A stretch of DNA of 36,745 nt from Burkholderiaceae bacterium (lineage in GTDB: Bacteria; Pseudomonadota; Gammaproteobacteria; Burkholderiales; Burkholderiaceae_C), in NCBI GenBank assembly GCA_031277295.1, contig JAITMV010000183.1, forward strand, positions 1 to 36,745, in the 5' to 3' direction. The stretch's first letter is position 1. The number at the start of each line of letters is the position of its first letter. A program made the position numbers and the translations under genes. A model generated the notes under the pieces. It had not been told where the DNA came from. It ran no database searches and saw only the letters and a program-made list of their open reading frames with translations. Shown piece by piece: positions 29,226 through 36,745 of this stretch.

Positions 29226-29652
29226 GAACGCTTCCTCCTCCTACTGAATTTTCTGCTGATTGTAGGTAGTCGGTCAAGTGTATTCGCCGCGTCAGTGAAA
29301 ATTTGATGGAAGATTGATTTCAACCACGATTTCTGCATTTGCGCATCATTTGAACGAGACCATTATTTGGTTTGCTTTTTCGACGTTGGCGCGGCGTATG
29401 TACTGTCATGCGGTACTCATGGGCTGGCGAATCTGGTTTTTCAGGTAAAACGCAAACTGATGTGACGCGATGTTGCGAGCATTTGCTTGCGCTTTTGCCG
29501 TGGCAAATAAGCGTTCTCATCGATGTCGCGCGTCGCGTGTAACTTTGCGTCGGCGCTTACTCTGAGTTTTGCAGGCCAAGGCCTCGTCGGGGCCCAGTGA
29601 ATAAGTGCGCCTTTAGGGAAAAATCTATCGCGGCTGGCGCGTTGCTTTTGGT
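29226..29652. other. Intergenic region upstream of rhs, no supported gene
   Basis: A 66-residue reverse frame at 29320-29520 lacks a recognisable product. The 14-mer TTGCGAGCATTTGC (29473-29486) also occurs in the dispersed repeat at 11419-11465 and 36686-36732. The rhs promoter presumably lies here, but I cannot point to it. Confidence 0.4.
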
Positions 29653-31479
29653 TTATTCAGAAGGCTGGTATTCGGGTACGCGGCGTTTGAGATCCGTGCG
29701 TAGTGCTTCGGGCGCGGGAGCGGGGCCGAGCGAGTCGATCCAGGCGGCGATGGCGGTGTCGGCGTCGGCAGCGGAGGTGGGCACTTTGGCTACGCGTAGT
29801 TTGGGATGCGGGGTCGGGGCGCTGGTTTCGTCGTCGGCCAGCAGTTCTTCGTACAGTTTTTCGCCGGGACGCAGGCCGGTGTAGGCGATGGGGATATCGC
29901 ATTCGGACTTGCCCGACAGGCGGATCAGCAGGCGTGCCAGGTCAGCGATTTTGACCGGCTCGCCCATGTCGAGTACGAAGGTCTGGCCCGATTCGCCCAT
30001 CAGTCCGGCTTGCAGCACCAGTTGCGCGGCTTCTGGGATGGTCATGAAGTAGCGCACGATGTCGGGGTGGGTGACGGTGACCGGGCCGCCCTGTTCGATC
30101 TGTGTTCTGAACAAGGGTACGACCGAGCCGCTGGAGCCGAGCACGTTGCCGAAGCGCACCGACACGAAGCGGGTGGCCGGGTACTGGGCCGCCGCCGCTT
30201 GCACGGCTTGTTCGGCCAGTCGCTTGCTGGTGCCCATGACGTTGACCGGGTTGACGGCCTTGTCGGTTGATACCAGTACGAAGCGCGCCGCGCCCGCCTC
30301 GCCGGCCGCGCGGGCGGCGTGTAGCGCGCCCATGCTGTTGGTATGCAATGCTTCAATGGCGTTATGCCCTTCCATTAGCGGCACGTGTTTGTAGGCGGCG
30401 GCGTGCAGCACTACGTCGGGCGGGTGCGCACGCATGATGGCGCGCAGGCGCTCGGCGTCACGCACGTTGGCGGTGTAGTAGTCGCAGGGCAGCGTGGGAT
30501 GGCTGCGTTGCAACTCCTGCTCCAGTTGGTAGGTGGCGTATTCGGACAGGTCGACGCATACCAGACGGGCGGGGCCGAAGCGCGCGACTTGGCGGCACAG
30601 CTCAGAGCCGATGGAGCCGCCCGCGCCGGTGAGCAGCACGGTCTGGCCGCGCAGCATGGTGGATAGGCCGCGCTCGTCCAATTGCACCGGGGCGCGGCCT
30701 AGCAGGTCTTCCAGCCGAACTTCGCGCAGCGCCGCTGTACCGGGGCGCAGCAGTTCGTCGGCGCTGGGCAAGGCGAGCAGGTTCAGGCCGGCGCCGGCCC
30801 AGCGCAGCATGATTTCGCGCCGCAGCGGGGTGCCGGGCGCGCAGGCCAGCAGCACGGTGCTGACTTGCCGCGTGGCGGTGATGTCGGCCAGCGCGCCTGG
30901 CGCACCGAGTACCGGCACGCCTTGCAGTGTGCGCCCTTGATCTTGCGTGTGCGGCGATATCACGCCGACCACGCACCAACCGGCCACGCCCTTGAGGGTG
31001 CGCAGTGCTTGATCGGCTTCTTCCAGCGTGCCGGCGATCAGCAGCGGTTGCTGCGGCGCGGCGCTGGATTGGGTGCGCGCCCGTTCGTTCAAGCTGCGCC
31101 ACGACGCGCGCGCGCCAGCCAGCAGCACCAGCGCGAGCAGGGCGTCGATCAAAAACACTGAGCGCGGAAAATCATCGATGCGCAAGCCCATCACCGCCGC
31201 CGTGGTCAACAACGTGCCCAGCGCCACCGCGCCGGCCAGCCGGCGCAGATCGGCCAGACTGATGTAGCGCCACGACTGCCGCGGCACTCGCATCAGTGCC
31301 AGCCCGAGCGCCATGCACGGCAGCGCGATGGAGGTGGTGTACAGCGCCAGCTCAAAGTACGGGCGCGGTAGGCCGAAGTTGAAGCGCAGCCAGAACGCCA
31401 GCCACCACGATAGCGCGATCAGCGGCAGATCGATCAGCCAACTGCGGCTGGCAAGGTTGTGGCGCAGGGGAGTCGGCAT
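29653..31479 (-). CDS. Membrane-bound nucleotide-sugar 4,6-dehydratase (WbpM/PglF/CapD family)
   Basis: The product has 608 residues, with AGGAAC before ATG 31479. Four N-terminal hydrophobic segments (to about residue 130) are followed by a CoA-binding-like domain and a short-chain dehydrogenase domain starting at VLLTGAGGSIGSELCRQVAR (NAD-binding GxGGxxG). The catalytic segment STDKAVNPVNVMGTSKRLAE shows Met where short members have Tyr, a trait of the long membrane enzymes that make UDP-4-keto-6-deoxy-GlcNAc. GNVLGSSGSVVPLFRTQI and LRPGEKLYEELL are further family signatures. It should act on UDP-GlcNAc at the cytoplasmic face, feeding the PLP aminotransferase encoded upstream on the same strand. 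Confidence 0.92.
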   Translation of the reverse strand: MPTPLRHNLASRSWLIDLPLIALSWWLAFWLRFNFGLPRPYFELALYTTSIALPCMALGLALMRVPRQSWRYISLADLRRLAGAVALGTLLTTAAVMGLRIDDFPRSVFLIDALLALVLLAGARASWRSLNERARTQSSAAPQQPLLIAGTLEEADQALRTLKGVAGWCVVGVISPHTQDQGRTLQGVPVLGAPGALADITATRQVSTVLLACAPGTPLRREIMLRWAGAGLNLLALPSADELLRPGTAALREVRLEDLLGRAPVQLDERGLSTMLRGQTVLLTGAGGSIGSELCRQVARFGPARLVCVDLSEYATYQLEQELQRSHPTLPCDYYTANVRDAERLRAIMRAHPPDVVLHAAAYKHVPLMEGHNAIEALHTNSMGALHAARAAGEAGAARFVLVSTDKAVNPVNVMGTSKRLAEQAVQAAAAQYPATRFVSVRFGNVLGSSGSVVPLFRTQIEQGGPVTVTHPDIVRYFMTIPEAAQLVLQAGLMGESGQTFVLDMGEPVKIADLARLLIRLSGKSECDIPIAYTGLRPGEKLYEELLADDETSAPTPHPKLRVAKVPTSAADADTAIAAWIDSLGPAPAPEALRTDLKRRVPEYQPSE

Positions 31480-31800
31480 GGCGTTCCTGGCGCTATTGCT
31501 TCGTCATTACCGCGTGTGCGGGAGCGCGCACGCGCTTGTTGCCAGCGCCGGATTGAGGTGGACTAGAAACCGCGGTTGACCGCTTGTTATCTTCAGGAAA
31601 ATCGCATGAACGCCCGATTTTCGGGCCTTCGATTACCTTCACCTCTTGGGTGAAAGCGCTACGCACCCGATCAGGCCGCCCTCGGGCGCGCTGGCGGCGT
31701 TGCTCCTCGTCACGCACACGAGCGCGCGGCCTTGGTCGCTCTTGCCAGCCCACCCGATGATGGCCTGCTTGGGCGCGTCCAACTACGGTTTCCAGGATCA
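31480..31800. other. Gap between dehydratase and sugar transferase, no supported gene
   Basis: A 103-residue Arg-rich reverse frame (31493-31804) fills this space but has no ribosome site, no hydrophobic core and no recognisable motif. A short hairpin GCCCGA-AAA-TCGGGC lies near 31612-31626 (minus strand). It may be a decayed gene of the polysaccharide cluster. Confidence 0.4.
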
Positions 31801-32412
31801 TCAAAATAGTGCCCGCAGTGTATCGAGCAGGATGCGCGCATCGCCACCAAAGCTATGCCGTTGCACGTAGTCGAGGTAGTAGCGCTGCTTGATCGGCATG
31901 ACCTGCTCGACGTAGGCGCGCTCGGGGTCGAGGCTGGCGGCCAGCAGGCGGGCTTCGTCGCGGAACTCGATGGCCGCGCGGTCGGTGACGCCGGGACGCA
32001 CCGACAGAATGCGCTCGCGTGCTTCGGGGGGGTACAGCGCCATGTAGCGCGGCACCTCGGGACGTGGGCCGACCAAGCTCATCTCGCCTGCCAGCACGTC
32101 GATCAACTGCGGCAACTCGTCCAGCTTGGCGCGGCGCAGCCAGTGGCCGGCGCGGGTAATGCGGGCGTCGTTCGCCGGGGTGATTTGCAGGCCGTCATCA
32201 GGCTGTGCGTGCATGGTGCGGAACTTGTGGATGCGAAACAGCCGCCCCCCGCGCCCCACGCGCTGCTGGCGAAAAAACACCGGCCCCGGCGTATCGAGCT
32301 TGATGCGTAGCGCGATGAAGGCAAACAGCGGCGCGAGCACGATCAGGCCGAACGCCGACAGCAGTACGTCCGTCGTGCGTTTGGCGGCGTCGCGGGCGCA
32401 ATTCAGATTCAT
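31801..32412 (-). CDS. Initiating phosphoglycosyl transferase (PglC/WcaJ-type sugar transferase)
   Basis: The product has 203 residues from ATG 32412, which overlaps the upstream stop as ATGA. It transfers a sugar phosphate from a UDP-sugar to undecaprenyl phosphate at the inner membrane. One N-terminal hydrophobic segment (VLLSAFGLIVLAPLFAFIAL) corresponds to the re-entrant helix of the monotopic small family. PGPVFFRQQRVGRGGRLFRI and HKFRTMH follow, then the catalytic Asp-Glu in AKLDELPQLIDVLAGEMSLV and GPRPE. The size matches the minimal PglC type rather than the long WbaP type. The substrate is probably the amino sugar made by the neighbouring enzymes. Confidence 0.92.
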   Translation of the reverse strand: MNLNCARDAAKRTTDVLLSAFGLIVLAPLFAFIALRIKLDTPGPVFFRQQRVGRGGRLFRIHKFRTMHAQPDDGLQITPANDARITRAGHWLRRAKLDELPQLIDVLAGEMSLVGPRPEVPRYMALYPPEARERILSVRPGVTDRAAIEFRDEARLLAASLDPERAYVEQVMPIKQRYYLDYVQRHSFGGDARILLDTLRALF

Positions 32413-33104
32413 GACGGGCGGCGGTATACGTGCAGATGCACCGCGTGCTGGCGCGCCAACGGGGTGAGGGCGCGGTCGCACAGATACAGCGCGTCGTCAA
32501 TGCGCGCGCCCAGTCTCCCCAGGCGCGTGGCCGCCGACGCCGCGCTCAGCACGCCGAAGCTGTAATGCGCATACGCGCTCGGCAGGTCGTGGCGGCGAAA
32601 CACGCGCCAGCCGTTGCGCCGCGCGCCCAGGCGGTACAGCAGCGGCTCCAGCAACGTGCGGCCATTGTCCAGCGTGAGCAGCAGTCCGCCAGGATTCAGA
32701 TGTCCGGTAACCAGCCGCCCGATGGTGGCATGTACGTCGGCCAGCGATGCGTCGTGCGTTCGATGCACGCCGCCCAGCACGGATTTGAGCGCGATCAGAT
32801 CCCAGCGCCCATGCAGTTCATGCACGTCCTGCCGTGTGTAGCGCACACGGGCCTGTTCGTCCGCGGTCAACAGTTTTGCGTTTAGCGCTTGCACGGCGGG
32901 TAATGTGGCGGGGGCGTACACCGAGCATTCGACGCGCAGCGCCAGTCCGAGCAGCAGGGGCGTGAGCGAAGAGCGCGGCCCGGCGCCTATTTCCAGCGCT
33001 TCGGCCACGCGCAGATGCGGATGCGCACGCACGAACTGCGCCCAAGGCCGCGCCCAGGCTCGAGCGCTCCAGCCGAAGCAGGCGTGCGGCGCGTAGGCGC
33101 TCAT
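32409..33104 (-). CDS. Class I SAM-dependent methyltransferase-like protein
   Basis: The product has 231 residues from ATG 33104, which overlaps the aminotransferase stop as ATGA. The glycine loop EALEIGAGPRSSLTPLLLGL near residue 37 is the SAM-binding motif I of Rossmann methyltransferases. VECSVYAPATL gives motif II, and WDLIALKSVLGGVHR and LNPGGLLLTLDNGRTLLEPL fit motifs IV and VI. The C-terminal half carries YSFGVLSAAS. It is sandwiched between the aminotransferase and the initiating transferase, so it probably methylates a sugar or lipid-linked intermediate. The substrate is not known. Confidence 0.75.
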   Translation of the reverse strand: MSAYAPHACFGWSARAWARPWAQFVRAHPHLRVAEALEIGAGPRSSLTPLLLGLALRVECSVYAPATLPAVQALNAKLLTADEQARVRYTRQDVHELHGRWDLIALKSVLGGVHRTHDASLADVHATIGRLVTGHLNPGGLLLTLDNGRTLLEPLLYRLGARRNGWRVFRRHDLPSAYAHYSFGVLSAASAATRLGRLGARIDDALYLCDRALTPLARQHAVHLHVYRRPS

Positions 33105-34249
33105 CGCAGCGCCGCTCGTAAGGCAGCGATGACGCGGCCTTGCTCGTCGTCGCTCATTGCCGTAAACAGCGGGATGCTGATCATGCGTTGATAGGCTCGT
33201 TCGGCGACCGGAAACTGTTTGGGCTCCAGGTTGTAGCGGTCGCGCCAATACGGTTGGCGGTGCAGCGGCACGTAATGCACGCTGGTGCCGATGCCGGCGT
33301 CGCTCAATGTTTGAATCAGCTCGTCGCGCGTTACGCGGGCTTGGTCGGCCAGCCGGATCACGTACAGGTGCCAAGCGTGCGTTTCCCCTGGCGGCGCGTC
33401 GGCGGGAAGGATCAGCGGCAAATCTTGCAATTCGGCCCGATAGCGCGCCGCCAATTGCTGGCGGCGCTGCACGAATTCCGGCAGCCGTTGCAGTTGTACC
33501 CGGCCTAGCGCGGCGGCTATGTCGGTCATGTTGTATTTGAAGCCGGGTGCGACGACCTCGTAATACCACGCAGGCGTGCGGCTTTGAAAGCGGTCGAATG
33601 CGTCGCGGTTGATGCCGTGCAGCCGCATCGTGCGCATACGCGCGGCCAGCGCGGTGTCGCGTGTGACCACCATGCCGCCTTCGCCGGTGGTCATGGTTTT
33701 GTTGGCGTAAAAGCTGAATACGGCTGCCGCGCTGGGCAACTGGCCGATCAGCGTGCCTTGACAAGTTGCGGGCAAGGCGTGCGCGGCATCTTCGACCACG
33801 TACAGCCCGTGCCGCCGGGCGATGTCGAACACCGCCGTCATATCGCACGCCAGACCGCCGTAGTGCATCGGCACAATGGCTTTGGTGCGCGGCGTGATTG
33901 CTGCCTCGATGCACGCCGGGTCGATGCACAGCGTGCTGGCATCAACGTCTACCAGCGCTGCGTCCGCGTTTAGATAACGCGCCACTTCTACCGTGGCGGT
34001 AAAGGTCAGCGTCGGCGCGATTACCTGGTCGCCCGGCTTGATGCCAATCGCCTCCAGCGCCAGATGCAGCCCGGCGGTGGCCGAGTTGACGGCGATGGCT
34101 TGCACGCCACCGCCCAGATGCGCGGCGAAGTCCTGCTCGAACGCCCGCGTTTCCGGTCCCGTGGTCACCCAACCCGAGCGCATGACGCGCGCCACGGCGT
34201 TGATTTCGGCCTGGCCGATGTCGGGACGGGCGAAAGCGATGAAGGGCAT
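33101..34249 (-). CDS. DegT/DnrJ/EryC1/StrS family PLP sugar aminotransferase
   Basis: The product has 382 residues. It transfers an amino group from glutamate to a 4-keto sugar nucleotide. The N-terminus PFIARPDIGQAEINAVARVM and SGWVTTGPETRAFEQDFAAH is typical of the family. DVDASTLCIDPACIEAAITP and PMHYGGLACDM lead to EDAAHALPAT. The PLP lysine is in FYANKTMTTGEGGMVVT. HLYVIRL and TSVHYVPLHRQPYW appear in the C-terminal half. It is the first gene of the cluster on this strand. The product of the nearby dehydratase is its likely substrate. It resembles PglE/PseC-type enzymes, but the exact sugar cannot be told. No clear ribosome site precedes ATG 34249. Confidence 0.92.
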   Translation of the reverse strand: MPFIAFARPDIGQAEINAVARVMRSGWVTTGPETRAFEQDFAAHLGGGVQAIAVNSATAGLHLALEAIGIKPGDQVIAPTLTFTATVEVARYLNADAALVDVDASTLCIDPACIEAAITPRTKAIVPMHYGGLACDMTAVFDIARRHGLYVVEDAAHALPATCQGTLIGQLPSAAAVFSFYANKTMTTGEGGMVVTRDTALAARMRTMRLHGINRDAFDRFQSRTPAWYYEVVAPGFKYNMTDIAAALGRVQLQRLPEFVQRRQQLAARYRAELQDLPLILPADAPPGETHAWHLYVIRLADQARVTRDELIQTLSDAGIGTSVHYVPLHRQPYWRDRYNLEPKQFPVAERAYQRMISIPLFTAMSDDEQGRVIAALRAALR

Positions 34250-34469
34250 TGGGCGGCTGCGCGTTTGACGGTTCAGTGTGCGATGGTAGTTGCTGCAAGG
34301 GCATAGGCCAAAGGCACGAGCGGCGGCACGAGCGGCGGAGGTCGGCTTTTACAATGTGCTTACCGTTCGGGCCAGTTGGGAGGCACGCCGAGTATGGCCT
34401 ACTGCGAGACATTGGCGCCGATGCCAGTTGAAAGCCGCGCCAGCCGAGCGACTTTGAAATGCCAAACAG
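34250..34469. promoter_or_regulatory. Divergent intergenic region with a 12-bp tandem repeat
   Basis: The spacer separates the aminotransferase from the ZIP gene. A tandem repeat GGCACGAGCGGC x2 occurs near 34313-34336, followed by GGAGG. TACAAT near 34350-34355 could be a -10 for the forward gene, without a convincing -35. Confidence 0.35.
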
Positions 34470-35264
34470 ATGCGCTTGATCGCTATCCTGATCGGAACTT
34501 TACTCGCCGGTGTCGGCAGCGTGTGGGTGGCGGCGGCACTGTCGTGGGGCGTGCTGGCGCGCTACACGCAGCACATGCTCAGTTTGGCGGCGGGCGCGCT
34601 GTTGGCGACGGCGTTCATGAAGTTGTTGCCCGAGGCGTTCGACAGCGGCGTTGAGGCGCACACCTTGTCGGCGACGCTGCTGGCCGGGCTGTTGTTTTTC
34701 TTTCTGCTCGACAAGGCCGAATTGTGGCACCACGGGCACGAACACCGTCACAACGGTCAAGAACATGAGCATGATCGCGAGCGCGATCACGGCCAGCACA
34801 GGCATGGCGGGGGCTGGGCGGTGCTGCTGGGCGACAGCGTGCATTGCTTTGGCGACGGGGTGCTGATTGCTTCGGCCTTCATGGCCGATTTGCACCTGGG
34901 CGTGAGCGCCGCGCTAGCGGTACTGGTGCACGAGGTGCCGCATCACATCGGCGATCTGGCGGTGTTGCGCTCGGGTAGCGGCGACAGCCGTCGCGCGGCG
35001 CTGCTGAAGGTGTCGCTGGCCGGCGCGCTGACGGCGCTGGGCGGTTTAGCCGGTTATGCGCTGATCGGTCAGCTTGAACACTGGTTGCCGTATCTGCTGG
35101 TACTGGCGGCCAGCAGTTTCATCTATGTGGCCCTGGCGGACTTGATTCCGCAATTGCAAAAACACCTGAATGCCCGCGAGACAGCGGCGCAGGTGTTATG
35201 GCTGGCCGCCGGCCTGGGGCTGGTCATGCTGGTGGGCGCACTGGCGGCCGGTCATGCGCATTGA
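34470..35264 (+). CDS. ZIP family metal transporter
   Basis: The product has 264 residues and about eight hydrophobic segments. ZIP proteins move zinc or iron into the cytoplasm. The His-rich loop between helices 3 and 4 (about residues 88-114, HHGHEHRHNGQEHEH and more) is typical. The metal site is visible as HCFGDGVLIASAF in helix 4 and HEVPHHIGD in helix 5, where the family usually has HExPHExGD. The second Glu is therefore replaced by His. No ribosome site is evident at ATG 34470. The gene lies divergent to the polysaccharide cluster and convergent to the antiporter, with no operon partner. Confidence 0.92.
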   Translation: MRLIAILIGTLLAGVGSVWVAAALSWGVLARYTQHMLSLAAGALLATAFMKLLPEAFDSGVEAHTLSATLLAGLLFFFLLDKAELWHHGHEHRHNGQEHEHDRERDHGQHRHGGGWAVLLGDSVHCFGDGVLIASAFMADLHLGVSAALAVLVHEVPHHIGDLAVLRSGSGDSRRAALLKVSLAGALTALGGLAGYALIGQLEHWLPYLLVLAASSFIYVALADLIPQLQKHLNARETAAQVLWLAAGLGLVMLVGALAAGHAH

Positions 35265-35400
35265 CGCCATCGGCCGATCTTGAACACGGTTGAACACGAT
35301 TGTCGGCCGCGAAGCGCCGCCCGCATGCGCCAAGAATCCTAGAAACAGCCGTTCTGAGATGAAACTGGATCTACGTCTTTCCCCGCGCGCTGTGCGATTT

Positions 35401-35440
35401 CCCCTTCGTCATTCCCGCGGAGGCGGGAATTACGAAGGGG
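35401..35440. terminator. Long hairpin at the convergent end of ZIP and antiporter genes
   Basis: An 18-bp stem with one mismatch (CCCCTTCGTCATTCCCGC against GCGGGAATTACGAAGGGG) closes on a GGAG loop. It belongs to the GTCATTCCCGC repeat family and includes the antiporter stop codon (35430-35432). There is no T-run, so the terminator role is tentative. Confidence 0.5.
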
Positions 35441-36626
35441 AGTATTGCGGCAGTTTGCGCAGCAGGGGCATGGTCATGGGCATGGTGAGCATGGTGGAAC
35501 CCACGGCCATGAGCAGCAGCGCCGTGAAGGTCTGCGGATCGATGATTTGCTTGTCCAGCAGCACGTTGGCGAAGATAATCATGATCAGCGCTTTGGTCTG
35601 CAATAGCCACCCGATGACGGAAGCTTCGCGTGGTTTCCAGCGCAGCAACCAGCCGGCGACGTACATGCCGACGAGTTTTCCCGCGACGGAAGCCGCAAGC
35701 AGGATGCCGGCGGCGATGAAAACGTCGAACTGCCTGATGTCCCAGTTTGTGCGCAGCCCCGTGGAAAGGAAAAATACGGGCATTACCGCCAACAGGATAT
35801 GGCTGCGGAACGTATCGACGTTTTCGGTGCCGAACCATTGGCGGTTAAGCACCATGCCGGAAAGAAAAGCCCCGACCATGTAGTGCAGACCGGCCCAATC
35901 GGCGGCCAGGCCGCAAGCGGCCAGCCAGATCAGGCCAAGGAACCACCGGTCTTGAGCTTGTGCTGTTGCGATCACCCGCCGCGCCAGCACCGCCGCCGGA
36001 ACGAAGAGCGCGAGAAAACCTATCTGCCGGGCGATCTGCTCCCAATTGACCAAAATCAATGCCAGCACGGCCCAGATTGCAACGTCGTCCAGGCTGGCAT
36101 AGCGCAGAATTCGCTGACCTAAGGGTGTGCGCAGGATTCCCATGTGGTCCATCAGCAAGACCAGAATGGGCAAGGCGGTCACGGCGCAGGCCATGCCGAT
36201 GCCTAGTAACGCCTGCCACGGCGCGCCGCGAGGGCCGATCCAGTGGCTGCCGGTATGGAGCAAGAACGCGGCTGCCGCGACGCCGAATGCCAGCGGCACC
36301 GCCAAGGCGAGCAGGGCCACGATGCCGGTTTCGCCTCGCTTTTGCCAGGCTTGGCGCAAATCGAGTTCAAGGCCGGCAACCCAGACGAAGAGCATTACTG
36401 CCCAGGAAGCGATTCCATTCAGGGCGGTGATAATTTCCTTGCTGAAGACCAGTTCGTGCAATTGAGGAAATGCCCGGCCAAAAATCGCCGGGCCGAGCGC
36501 AACGCCGGCAAGGATCTGGACCACGACCAGCGGCGCCCAGCGGCGACGTCCCATCAGCCGCCAGAGCAGGTATGGGGCGGTAAAAATGACCAGCAATGCC
36601 AGCAAAAGCAGCTCGGCTGCTGTCAT
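35430..36626 (-). CDS. CPA2-type cation/proton antiporter
   Basis: The product has 398 residues from ATG 36626, with GGAG eight bases upstream. A TTG seven codons earlier is possible. About 12 hydrophobic segments are seen. LVVVQILAGVALGPAIFG and FVWVAGLELDL are characteristic of KefB/NhaA-like monovalent cation:proton antiporters (CPA2). The paired Asp of the exchange site is visible in YASLDDVAIW. The later segment LHYMVGAFLSGMVLNR and the FFLSTGLRTNW stretch also fit. No C-terminal TrkA-N regulatory domain is present, so it is the short form. It probably exchanges Na+ or K+ for H+ at the inner membrane. The ion is not predictable here. Confidence 0.88.
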   Translation of the reverse strand: MTAAELLLLALLVIFTAPYLLWRLMGRRRWAPLVVVQILAGVALGPAIFGRAFPQLHELVFSKEIITALNGIASWAVMLFVWVAGLELDLRQAWQKRGETGIVALLALAVPLAFGVAAAAFLLHTGSHWIGPRGAPWQALLGIGMACAVTALPILVLLMDHMGILRTPLGQRILRYASLDDVAIWAVLALILVNWEQIARQIGFLALFVPAAVLARRVIATAQAQDRWFLGLIWLAACGLAADWAGLHYMVGAFLSGMVLNRQWFGTENVDTFRSHILLAVMPVFFLSTGLRTNWDIRQFDVFIAAGILLAASVAGKLVGMYVAGWLLRWKPREASVIGWLLQTKALIMIIFANVLLDKQIIDPQTFTALLLMAVGSTMLTMPMTMPLLRKLPQYSPS

Positions 36627-36685
36627 CCTAGTACTCCGTTCCACCAAAACATTGACATGAAATCGCGTCTTTGTCCGCCATGCTG

Positions 36686-36732
36686 CGTTGCAAATGCTCG
36701 CAATACCACTCGGTATTGCTGCGCTTTGCGCC
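36686..36732 (-). repeat. Dispersed repeat shared with the MITE-like element
   Basis: Read on the minus strand, this 47-base segment matches 11419-11465 at 39 positions by eye. The last 22 bases are identical and contain GGTATTGCGAGCATTTGC. It includes the hairpin GCAATACC-GAGT-GGTATTGC. It probably continues beyond the window. Confidence 0.75.
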
Positions 36733-36745
36733 TTGCCTGGCGAAC

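Noticed and set aside
29320-29520. 66-residue reverse ORF upstream of rhs
   Set aside because: No recognisable product, start signal or coding bias.
31493-31804. 103-residue reverse ORF between dehydratase and sugar transferase
   Set aside because: Arg-rich, without motif or ribosome site; likely a high-GC chance frame or decayed sequence.

Overview
The window looks like chromosomal DNA of a GC-rich betaproteobacterium capable of nitrite respiration. The evidence is a cd1-type nitrite reductase cluster with fused heme d1 genes, an azurin, a long RpoD with a Lys/Ala-rich N-terminus, and a rimP-nusA-infB operon. The genus cannot be named from sequence alone.

Layout, left to right. (1) 1-5157, minus strand: a degraded type VI secretion (T6SS) effector island. 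It holds a truncated vgrG, two genes sharing the N-terminus MVYFxRPGPVC behind a duplicated ~180-bp block, an M35-type (aspzincin) metalloprotease toxin split by one in-frame TAG, two paralogous secreted putative immunity proteins, a leftover effector 3' tail, and two small secreted or membrane proteins. Part of the island is AT-rich. (2) 5319-10881, minus strand: nirS-nirC-nirF-nirDL-nirGH, with an FNR/DNR-like box upstream of nirS. (3) 10882-14615: a regulatory and repeat-rich gap with a MITE-like element, a large protein of unknown function (possibly a TIM-barrel glycosidase-like enzyme), azurin, and a terminator shared with the next gene. (4) 14640-15854: a Bcr/CflA-type drug efflux protein. 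(5) 15979-18336: rpoD. (6) 18690-23724: rimP, nusA and infB behind a hairpin leader. The usual downstream rbfA is absent. (7) 24038-29225, minus strand: a 1503-residue Rhs protein followed by a possible 39-residue ORF and a SecB-like chaperone. (8) 29653-34249, minus strand: surface-polysaccharide or glycosylation genes (membrane 4,6-dehydratase, initiating phosphoglycosyl transferase, methyltransferase, PLP aminotransferase). (9) 34470-36626: a ZIP metal transporter and a convergent CPA2-type cation/proton antiporter, then a dispersed repeat at the right edge.

How parts fit together. NirS reduces nitrite to NO in the periplasm and azurin is a plausible electron donor. NirF, NirDL and NirGH act in heme d1 synthesis, but nirE, nirJ and nirN are not in the window. 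The dehydratase, aminotransferase and phosphoglycosyl transferase together could make and load a UDP-4-amino-sugar onto undecaprenyl phosphate. The left-hand island reads as successive effector-immunity cassettes that were swapped and partly lost by recombination. The Rhs/SecB-like block sits where rbfA-truB would be expected.
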